64,000 nucleotides of DNA, from assembly GCA_036245525.1 (NCBI GenBank), contig BTPG01000004.1:160274230-160338229 (forward strand). Direction: 5' to 3'. Below are positions 33,188 to 42,052 of this stretch, one piece after another (the stretch's first letter is position 1; each line of letters opens with the position of its first letter). The translations under genes were made by a program, and so were the position numbers. This stretch comes from Semisulcospira habei. Its lineage: Eukaryota > Mollusca > Gastropoda > Semisulcospiridae. The notes under the pieces are model-generated. The model was not told where the DNA came from and searched no databases. It saw nothing but the letters and a program-made list of their open reading frames with translations.

Positions 33188-33325
33188 TTGCGTGTAGAGG
33201 GTCTGGACTATGTTGGAGTTGGAAATTCTACCAGCAAGAAGGATGCCCAGGCTAATGCAGCGCGGGACTTTGTGCAGTTTCTTGTGCGGACAGGCAAGAT
33301 GAATGCTGCTGACATGCCTGCTTCT
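33188..33325 (+). CDS. DHX9: DHX9 ortholog, second coding exon
   Basis: The 46 codons begin LRVEGLDYVGVGNSTSKKDA and end at DMPAS. They complete the first dsRNA-binding domain, including the conserved GxGNSTxKKDAQxNAA block whose lysines contact dsRNA in this family. The acceptor GGCAG and donor GTAAGT are clean, and both junctions are phase 0. Together with the exon at 5432 it gives a continuous domain, which identifies the gene as DHX9 and not Staufen or ILF3. Confidence 0.95.
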
Positions 33326-33855
33326 GTAAGTTAAAATTTTACACAATAATAGGAAATAATGGCGCAGTAGAAAATGTGAGGGAGTTTAAAGTGTACAGTT
33401 TATCACATTTAATGAACGTGCGTTTTCATGAATAAAGTAACGCTACAATCGCTATCACACGTCGTATCGCTACTATCAGAGTGCTTGTTTACACTAACTG
33501 ACCTACAGTTCCCTTTGGGGGCAAAACAAGATTGCTCCAACATAGTCATACTGGACTTGAAGTGTTTTGCCTTCAGAGGGCTGTACTACCATAAACTAAG
33601 TTTGTGAGTCTGGGCGTGCTTATGATGTTAGTGTCAAAACGTACTATATTATATTTTTTTTTGTCTAGTCGGAGATTTAGCCAAGTTGTTTGTGTAATTG
33701 AGGTATTATATTTTAAACTTTTATTATATTTTTAACTTTGACCTACAAATATCCTTTAATGGACAATAAATATCTTGAATCTTGACTAAATCCTCTAGAT
33801 CTCAACTGGCCCTTTTTGTTGTTATCCCTAGCACAAAATTACATCGACTTTTATT

Positions 33856-35390
33856 GACTCACATGTAAAGCAAAGGTGAGTCTTTGTTCTGGGCCACTGG
33901 TTCATCTGGCATCCAGGTCCATAGTAAACTTTTAAGGGGAGACATGGTAGTCAAATAATGAATTTTTTTGTTTCAGAAACTGTTGGTTGTTTGTTGTCAT
34001 TTTATGATGTAAAATAACTGCTGGATTATATATAGACTTTGAAAAATGTCAAAAAAATTTTTTTTTGTGACTTTAATGCATCAAAAACTGGGAAAAACCT
34101 TGCAAAATTAGCTAATTTCAAAATGTTCTTGTGTCTGAACTAATGCTTATATTCTCTCACTTCTTTTTGTTTTTTAAATCTATTTATGTGCTAAATAGAC
34201 CTGTGCATGGAAATTGCATTCAGTACATCAGTAATTTTATAATGAGCACTAGAAATAATCATTATAAATTGCAGTCATCAAGAGACCGAAAACAGCAATT
34301 CACATGGTCGCCAAACACAAACTAATACACTAAACTCATATTCCATGCACAGAAATATTGCAACACATGTTACAAATATCATATCCAAATATGAAATGGA
34401 TCGGTCAAGCCATTCAAAAGATACAACCTTTTATTTGGTCGAAAAATCACATTTTGAGAAAACGGTCCCCAAAGATTGGACAAGCAAAACGGAGTACTGT
34501 GCCATAACAAACACCTATGGGATAAAAAAACAAAACAAAAAAACAACAAAAAAATTGAATAGCCACATATAGAAACATATTTCTCATGAGAAAATGAAAA
34601 GCAAACGGTTTCTCAGTCTTGGATATATGCACACGTTGAAAATGCGCGATCTGAATGAGCGATTCTCGTATTTTGATCGAGTTGTACGCCATGCGTAATG
34701 GTGCATTGTGGGACAGTCGGAAAGACCCGAAGCCGTTCGGAGCCTGGTCGGAAAAACCCGAAGTCATCCAGAACACTCGGCGCGCTCTGCTCATTGGTCG
34801 GTTTCCGAAAATAGTATTATTAGCATAACGTTCGTATAAGGAAATCTCCGGTCATTCGTGACGTCGGTTTTGCGCCAATAGCTATTTATAGAGCCTTTGT
34901 AACCTTTAGCTGGTTGGTGAATGGGAAAGTAGAGACTGAACCGGTTCGAATGAACCCAAACATGGCGGCATTCGTCGCTCGCAAAGCGGTGTTGTCAGGG
35001 TCCAAACATTGGATGTTTTCGAGCAAAAGATGTCGCAAATGCTTGAAACATTGAGCAGGTGCTTCACTTTATTTATTTTTTTACAGTAAATAAAAGGTAT
35101 TTTGTGATATTTTATGGTTGTGGCCGGGTTCTAGGGGGGGTTCAAACAACCCAAAAATCCAGTCAACCCAAAAACACTTCGGACACCAAAATTGACGTTT
35201 TTGCGGTACCGTGTCTCCCCTTAAGTATGCATTTTCTTGGAGACTATTAAAGCCAGTCTATAAACTTGGCCCAAAGGTACTTTGTGGGAAGACCTTTCTA
35301 AACATACCAATTTCTGTGACCTCTTTCAAAACTGAGGGTCACAGGGTCCAGAAATAGGACAAACATTGCCATATTTCACCATTTTTTTTT
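33856..35390. repeat. Fold-back family single arm, split by a TTAA element
   Basis: The left piece (33856-33935, GTAAAGCAAAGGTGAGTC onward) and right piece (35221-35390, ACTTGGCCCAAAGGTACTTTG, then GTGACCTCTTTC) together match the start of the fold-back arrays at 5872 and 58797. The element at 33936-35220 inserted between them. No inverted partner arm is visible here. Confidence 0.7.
33936..35220. mobile_element. Non-autonomous TTAA-site DNA transposon (1285 bp)
   Basis: The ends are GGGGAGACATGGTA and TACCGTGTCTCCCC, inverted repeats with one mismatch. TTAA flanks both sides (33932-33935, 35221-35224) and the host repeat rejoins across it. TTAA targeting is characteristic of piggyBac and Kolobok transposases. 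The interior has no transposase frame, so it would need one in trans. Confidence 0.85.
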
Positions 35391-35409
35391 TTTTTTGTCC
35401 CTTCAAATA

Positions 35410-35799
35410 CAGTAGAACCTCTTTGAACGATCACAGGATTTTACGGTCACCTGCTGTTTACAGTCACTTTCGCGATGTATGGACAATATTTACCATATAA
35501 AGTACCTGAATTGTATGGTCACTTGCTGAATGCAGTCAGCGTAATGGAGCCAAAAACAGCAAAAATACCTGAAATTTACAGCCATGGCCAGACTGACGCG
35601 GTAAAGCCGTCACACGTGATGGGTCATTGACAGCTCGCTTGACACCTAGCCAACAGCTACACACTTGGACAAAGCCTCGACATCGTGTCATTACGTAATA
35701 ACAAATGCTGTCTGCCCGAACGTGTCTTTTAAACGTCAGTTTACTGTGCGGTCGCATAAACTTCCGATGTGACCAAAATTTGACTGCCAATTTGGGCGC
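35410..35799. other. Single Tigger/pogo-like terminus and unrecognised DNA
   Basis: TA followed by CAGTAGAACCTCTTTGAACG looks like one end of a Tc1/mariner-type (Tigger) element. I could not find the matching right end before the LINE. The rest is not recognised. Confidence 0.4.
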
Positions 35800-35901
35800 C
35801 ACCTTGGCAGAAACTCATGCGCCCCTGCAGATCAAAGGGGCTCATAAGAACTGAGTGCGTACATGTGCTAACGCATGGGTCACTAGGGGCCTGACAATGG
35901 T
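35800..35901 (+). repeat. 102-bp target duplication of LINE copy F, left copy
   Basis: The segment from CACCTTGGCAGAAACTCATG to CTGACAATGGT recurs without visible mismatch at 37469-37570. It brackets the LINE exactly, so it reads as an exceptionally long target-site duplication. Confidence 0.9.
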
Positions 35902-37468
35902 TACTTACTTACGCCTGTCACCCCTACCCGGGTATAGGCCGTCGACGAGAGACCTCCAGCAACTCCTGTCCTGTGCTTCTCCTTCGATTCTACTCCAGGT
36001 GGTTCCCAGTCTCTTGATGTCTGCTTGGAGGTCTCGACGCCAGGAGTTTCTCGGCCTACCTCTTTTCCTCTTTCCCTGGGGGTTCCATGACAATGCCTGC
36101 CTAGTGATACTGGAAGCTGGCTTTCTCAGACTGTGACCGATCCATCCCCATCTTCTTCGCCCAATTTCATTCTCTGCTGTTATCTGCTCTGTTCTCTCCC
36201 AGAGTCTGACGTTGCTGATCTTCTCTGGCCAGTGGATCTTCAAAATTCTTCTAAGGCAACTGTTCATGAAGGTCTGTACTCTGTTGACTGTGGTTTTTGT
36301 CAATCTCCATGTCTCTGCTCCATATAGGAGAACTGCTTTTACATTGGAGTTGAAAATCCGGACTTTGGTGTGTTGTGACAGCTCTCTGGAACTCCACACT
36401 TTTTTCAACTGGAGAAAGGCTGCTCTGGCTCCACCGATTCGCGCTCCGACATCTGCACCAGTGCCGCCCCCTTCGTCCATGATGCACCCGAGACAGGTGA
36501 AGGACTCCACCTCCCCCAACGGGGTGCCAGCAAGCAAGACTGGTTCTTCCCTGGTTGCGTTCAGCCTCATTGTCTTTGTTTTCTGTTTGTGAATGGTGAG
36601 GCCCACTTGGGACGAGATGTCAGCAAGCCTCGTGGTCTTGTCCTGCATTTGTTGATGAGTGTGGGACAGTAATGCCAAGTCGTCTGCAAAATCGAGGTCG
36701 TCAAGCTGTGTCCACAGTGTCCACTGTATTCCACCTCGTCTGTGCTCTGTGGTCATCTTCATGACCAGTCTATGGCCAGTAGGAAGAGGAACGGAGACAG
36801 CAGACACCCCTGCCTGACACCAGTTCTGACCTGGAGCTCCCCGGTGAACTGCCCCCCGTGGATCACGCGACATGTCATGCCATCATAGCTGCTCCTGATC
36901 AGGCGGACGAGCTTTGTGGGTACACCGTAGTGTCGTAGGAGTTTCCACAGAGTCTCTCGGTCCACGCTGTCAAATGCTTTTTCATAATCCACAAAGTTGA
37001 TGTACAGCGGGGAGCTCCACTCCAGAGACTGTTCCACGATGATGCGGAGAGTGGCGATCTGGTCTGTACATGATCGGTTCTTCCTGAATCCCGCCCGCTG
37101 GTCTCCCAGCTGGGGGTCAACGGAGCTCCCCACTCTCTCCAGGATGATCCCGCCGAAGACCCCCCCTGGCACTGACAGCAAGGCGACTCCTCTGCAGCCG
37201 GAACACCTGCTGAGGTCGCCTTTCTTGGGAAGCTTGATTAGGTACCCCTTTTTCCAGTCAGCCGGCATCACCTCCTCTTCCCAGATCTTTCCAAACAGTG
37301 GGTACAGCATCTCAACTGTTGTCTCTAGGTCTGCTTTCAGAGACTCCGCTGGGATGCCATCTGGCCCTGCTGCTCTGCCATTCTTCAAAAATGCCACTGC
37401 TTTTCTGATCTCTTCCCGGCTGGGTCTGTCACAGCTGATGGGTAGGTCGGTCTCTGCCGGCTGGATGT
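35902..37468 (-). mobile_element. LINE family 1, copy F, 5'-truncated and A-to-G hypermutated
   Basis: The reverse-strand copy runs from the (GTAA)n tail at the left to a 5' truncation before the reverse transcriptase. It retains the RT palm blocks (FVDYEKAFDSVDR, GVRQGCLLSPF, DFADDLALLSH) and the C-terminal region. One base is missing at the end of the GVRQGC segment (after AIDW), so the frame is split. Compared with copies B, C, D and G it shows clustered A-to-G changes on the LINE sense strand. About 20 fall within roughly 100 bp (37110-37215) and about 11 within roughly 90 bp (36424-36525), with few other changes nearby. Confidence 0.95.
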
Positions 37469-37570
37469 CACCTTGGCAGAAACTCATGCGCCCCTGCAGA
37501 TCAAAGGGGCTCATAAGAACTGAGTGCGTACATGTGCTAACGCATGGGTCACTAGGGGCCTGACAATGGT
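37469..37570 (+). repeat. 102-bp target duplication of LINE copy F, right copy
   Basis: Identical by eye to 35800-35901. It begins directly where the LINE 5' truncation ends. Confidence 0.9.
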
Positions 37571-37972
37571 GCTTTGACTAAATGTGTGCATGCCGCTGCA
37601 GCACCAGCTCAAGTCTGAATACACAGGAGGAAATAGAACGTGGCCGGAAGTATCCTGGACCTCTTTCTCAACATCTAGAGTTCAATGTTTAACTTTTTCA
37701 TAGAATGCCGTGAAAGAGGCCACCCTGCACTGCATTGCATCCATTGTTTTCTGCCGTGTTTACTCTGAAGTCGAAGAGAATTACTTGAGAAGATATGACA
37801 ACTGACTTTAAAGTAGAACTTTTTGGGCTGGGGGAAATACATACCAAAAGCGATTGCAGCGTGCACATTCATGTCGACCCTGTGTAGATGCACTCTTGTT
37901 TTAATTTCATTGGATATGCTAATTTACATAAACCAATGAAAAATGAGCATGACACGTTTTTCTGGCCACATC

Positions 37973-38193
37973 TCTCCTCTTTAAATTTGTTGTGACAGTG
38001 TGTGTGTCTTTTCCATGATACTGATTTTTTTAACTGTCGAGCTATTGTGCAAACAGAAAAACACATGTATTTATCTGTATTATCATTTGATACTGTACTG
38101 TACCAGAGAATATAGCTTTTTCTGCTGAATGCAAATTGACAACCAAAGTCTGACTTGTCTAAACTCTGTGTGTGTGTGTTAGGGAGAGAACTA
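37973..38193 (+). repeat. Segmental duplicate A (partner near 62848)
   Basis: CTTTAAATTTGTTGTGACAG through GACAACCAAAGTCTGACTTG to GAGAGAACTA recurs with some divergence from 62848 to the window end. This copy lacks the LINE present in the partner. It has a Tigger-like element that the partner lacks. Confidence 0.85.
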
Positions 38194-38895
38194 CAGTGGA
38201 GTCCAGTTAACACGAACTCGCTTTACACGAAATACCGGTTAACACGAACCGTTTTTGCATTCCTGGCCGACGGCCTTCTTATTCTGTATTAAAATTTCAC
38301 TGATAACACGAAATGCTTAACACGAAATTTCGCTTTACACGAACCTGGTTTTGGTTCCCAACCAGGGCAATTTCACTATTGTTCACCTGTTTAACACGAA
38401 CACCGATTCCATTCACCGAAAACCAATTCACATGTCGCTCTCGCGCTGTGGTGGTACAAATGACAGATCAGAGCGAATTCTAGTCTGTGATTGGCTGAAT
38501 AGCCTTCGGCTGTTGTAATCCGTCTTTTCATTGGCTAGCATTTCTGAACTGTATTCATGTTGTATCATTCGTGTACCAACACAACAATTTTACCGATGCG
38601 GGATTGTACTTCAGCCTGTGTTGCTTTTACCTGATGGATTGTAACTTACTATGGATTTTACCTGATGGATTTTACGTTAAATACGTTTCCTTTTGTTTTC
38701 CTAGGGAGCTGAAGATATGCACATAAAGTACGATAATGTGCACTTTTAACCTCGTACTCATTCACGCACAAGTCTTACACACTTTCTCCTTGAGGGCCGT
38801 GATCAATTTTGAGGCCATATTGGTTAACACGAAATACGTTTAACACGAAGTGATTTTCCATGTCCCCAGAAATTCGTGTTAAGCGGACTCCACTG
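38194..38895. mobile_element. Tigger-like non-autonomous Tc1/mariner element (702 bp)
   Basis: The ends are CAGTGGAGTCCAGTTAACAC and its diverged reverse complement GTGTTAAGCGGACTCCACTG, with TA on both sides. The motif TTAACACGAA occurs about six times near both ends, as subterminal repeats that could bind transposase. No transposase is encoded. The empty site is present in the partner duplicate at about 63988-63997 (GAGAACTAATGTACTTA). Confidence 0.9.
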
Positions 38896-38897
38896 TA

Positions 38898-39717
38898 ATG
38901 TACTTAAAAGTTGGTTTCAACCCATTTAACCCGAAAGTCGTATTTCTCCTATTTTAGAGCTTTTGCCTAATACCTGTGAACCAGAAGATGGATTGATCAC
39001 TATAAAAAACTGACAAACTTATTTCTGTTGAAATTTCTGGACTTGATTTTTGAGTTCGCCTCCATGCACATTGCACATGTCATCTGTGTGCCGTCATGCT
39101 TTAGCCATGGAAATACACACAGCCATGAACTCTGAAAACTGCGAATCGCAGCCGTGGCGCCACACACAGCCCAGGGGTATCATTTTTGGTACTGTTGCTT
39201 GTCCATGGAGACGGCGTTGTCAAGTGCAACTTTCTTCTCAGCGTCTGCGATTATCACTGTGACGATCAGACGGTGTCGGATTGAAGAGTCCGAAGCATTC
39301 CAGCTTTCTTTGCTTTTTCTCCGCTATTTACAACTTCGTTCAGGACCGAAAGTGAAACACACGATGCGGTATCCCATAATAGTAATAGTATGAATGGTGA
39401 CGTCACGCAACTAACACGTTCAACATGTAGTGCGCACTTTGTAATAACATGCTGACACCACACATAAACTAACAGTTTGCCCGTCCAGTTAGACTCGCAC
39501 GGACCTCGGAGTCGGGGCGATTCTGAACGCAGCCGTGACCAAGCGAGCAGCTAAAAGAACCAACTTGTCACTAAAAATAGCATGACTGTCACCTACCTCT
39601 GTTAGCTTACGCACGGTGGTGCAAGGATGATGCGTCTCGGACGCAGATGCACTGAATTTTTGTGCGTCTGACTACCCCTTGAGTTACATTTTCAGTTCGT
39701 GATTTTGAGTTTTAATG
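38898..39717. other. Intronic DNA with nothing recognised
   Basis: The first part continues the duplicated segment (AATGTACTTAAAAG). I see no gene or repeat beyond that. Confidence 0.45.
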
Positions 39718-40341
39718 CGTCATAGACGCAATAAAACGGAAGCCCTGCACTGGAGACAGCATGACCAGGTTTACTTGAATAAGTCGCCCCTATTGCCAGA
39801 AAAAGTGTCATCCAGTAAAGAGTCCGCTGCTATCTTTTCTGAACCTCCGTTGGTGGCTTTCAAGAGGGATATTAATTTACGAGACATGCTTGTTCGCTCT
39901 ACTCTTAAGCCTCGTTCTACCACCAGACCCTCTGGTTCCACACCGTGCAATGTTCCAAATTGCAAGACATGTCCTTTTATTTGCCTTTCTACAGTGGTGA
40001 ATGGTCCTCGTTACAAATTCAACATAGACAGATACTTCACATGTCAAACCACCAACGTGATTTATGTCATCTCCTGTGTGAAATGCGGCCAACTCTATGT
40101 TGGAGAGACGGAAAGAACCATCAACGACCGTTTTAAAGAACATCTTCAGTCGGTCAAGTACCATTACAATAGACCGGTCGGGCGACATTTCAACCAGGCC
40201 GACCACTCCGTCTCGGACATTCGTGTTAAAGGCCTCTGGCTTATGCAAGCCAGTAATGTCTGGGCCAGGAAAGACCGAGAAAAATTTTTGATTAATAAAC
40301 TGGGCACTGTGGCGCCACTCGGGATGAATATGAAAGATTAA
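39715..40341 (+). pseudogene. Penelope-like element C-terminus: GIY-YIG endonuclease
   Basis: About 208 codons encode the end of a Penelope-like retroelement protein. The linker block PPLVAFKRDINLRDMLVRST comes first. A Cys-rich knuckle (CNVPNCKTCPF) follows, and then the GIY-YIG nuclease with VIYVISCVKCGQLYVGETE, R at NDRFKEHL and the H-N-x-x-D-H segment. The reverse transcriptase is missing: the copy is 5'-truncated at about 39718, and the frame has no proper start codon. In intact elements the nuclease nicks target DNA for reverse transcription. A long 3' region follows. Confidence 0.9.
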
Positions 40342-40680
40342 CTTTTTTTTACCTTGCCTGTGTCTTTTTTATCTGCTAACTATCATTTACCTTACTGAGT
40401 TGCTTCTGTATGACTACTCACTAACCAGATAGGTGAGGCTGGCGCTGATTGATATGTACTTTGTGACTCCCTTGGGGACTTTTTCAGCGCTGGCCGTACG
40501 TTTCGTTGGATCCCTTGCCCTTCCCTGTCGGGCGCCTGGTCACCGGTACTTGGATTTATGCGCGGGTGTGGGGGGCGATCGTGTGCATTCCTTTGGGGAT
40601 GTATGTGGTCGTCTTGTTCGCATCCCTATGCGTTCGTCCGTGGGCTGGTGGGTGCCTGTTGGGTGGGGCTGGTGGCTCTG

Positions 40681-40826
40681 TTTGTTTGCCTTCCCCCTCC
40701 CCCCCCCCGCCCCCCTCCCCTCCCCTTTTCTCTCTCTCTCTCTTCCCTTTCCTCCTCCCCTTCCCCCGCCCCTTTTGTCTTGCTCTCCCCCCCACACCCG
40801 TTTTTTTTTTTTTTTTTTTTTTTTTG
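40681..40826. repeat. C/T microsatellite and poly-T
   Basis: CCCCTCCCC and TCTCTC runs end in a T tract of about 26. The Pro/Ser-rich frames across it on all strands are artefacts. Confidence 0.9.
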
Positions 40827-41093
40827 AGTTACCCTTGAAGATGGTTTCACAACTACCTACTCTCCTCTTATACCATTATTCTCTTACTGATTTTGATTAT
40901 TTGCTTTGTTTCATTGATATTCCTTGTTGTGTACCATGCTAAATGCTGGGTTTTTTTTCCCGGGGTTCTCCCGTTTTTCCCCGAGGTAGTCCTCAACTTG
41001 ATGGTGATATAAAGTTTGCCTTTGGGTTGGCGTTTAGCAGGCTTTGTGTATTAGACACACAGCCTACTTCGTGCCCAAGGGTACTCCCCGTTC

Positions 41094-41241
41094 ATTCTCT
41101 CTCTCTCTCTTTCTCTCTTCCCCCCGCCTCTCTCTCTCTCTCTCTCTCTTCCCCCCCCCCCCCCCCTCTCTCTCTTTCTCTCTCTCACTCTCTCGCGGTC
41201 TCTCTCTTCTCTCTCTCTCTCTCTCTCCCTCTCTCTCTCCC
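41094..41241. repeat. (CT)n microsatellite with poly-C core
   Basis: This is (TC)n with a run of about 16 C near 41151-41166. It gives Leu/Ser and Arg/Glu repeat frames that are not genes. Confidence 0.92.
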
Positions 41242-41546
41242 CGGCCTCACACACGCGCATTTACTTTTGGCCGGCTCGCTCCTGCGCGCGCTTACACACA
41301 CTCTTGTCTCTCGTGTTTAGTTTCTCTCGGAATCTTTGTCTTACGATTTTTTCTTTGACGTCATTTTTACTTTTGTTCTTCCTTTTCTTTTCTTTTTCTT
41401 TTTATTTTTACGTCACCTTCAGTTGCCACATTCCTTCTGCATATGAAGATAAGTAGCGGCTAATGTCTCTGTTTGTTTGTCTATTTTGACAAAGGGTATT
41501 TACCCGAAATATTAATAAATTGTGTTGTACCGTTTTTTCTAAGCGT

Positions 41547-42042
41547 GCTTCTTTCTCCGTTGGGTACTTCTTTCCAGAAAAAGTGGCCGTAAAGTGCAGG
41601 TGACCGTTCATGAGAGGTTTGGAAATGGACCTGGGTGTGCTTATGACACTCGGGATAGGAGTATTGGGATGTGTCATCACTGTTTACACCAAAACGGTAC
41701 CTCAGTCAAGCTAATTATGCTTTTGTCAAGTGTGATACCTGCACTAGTGACGCCAGTGTTACGTTATTTTCAGTGATGAAAGAAAATAACTGAAATTGTG
41801 TTTGTATATGAGTTGTTCTCCAGAATTGGTATCCAGAATGTTGAAATCATGTCATAAATTAAATTGCATATATGATTGTTCATCTCCTGCATTTAGGAAG
41901 GCTAGATATCGTATACCGTTTTTGCAATGTTGGAAGTAAGGGTATGCTGTAGTGTCCAGTGCATTATGGTATGACATGAAGATGATTGCAAATATTATCG
42001 GTTATTGGTGTTGGTGGGTAACGTACACTATTAAAGAAAGCA
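41547..42042. other. Intronic DNA with nothing recognised
   Basis: There is no credible open frame and no repeat copy seen elsewhere in the window. Confidence 0.5.
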
Positions 42043-42052
42043 GTGGAAGAGG

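Larger units (their letters stand above)
39718..41546 (+). mobile_element. 5'-truncated Penelope-like element
   Basis: This comprises the GIY-YIG coding end plus about 1.2 kb of 3' sequence interrupted by pyrimidine microsatellites. The likely end is the hairpin GGGTATTTACCC-GAAA followed by AATAAATTGTGTTGTACC. The exact borders and target duplication were not found. Confidence 0.7.

Noticed and set aside
33188..33325. Assignment of the dsRNA-binding exon to Staufen, ILF3 or ADAR
   Set aside because: The MGD start of the preceding exon and the GxGNSTxKKDAQxNAA block fit DHX9 better.
40433..41358. Ser/Leu/Pro-rich and Arg/Glu-rich frames
   Set aside because: They come from C/T microsatellites in the Penelope 3' region.
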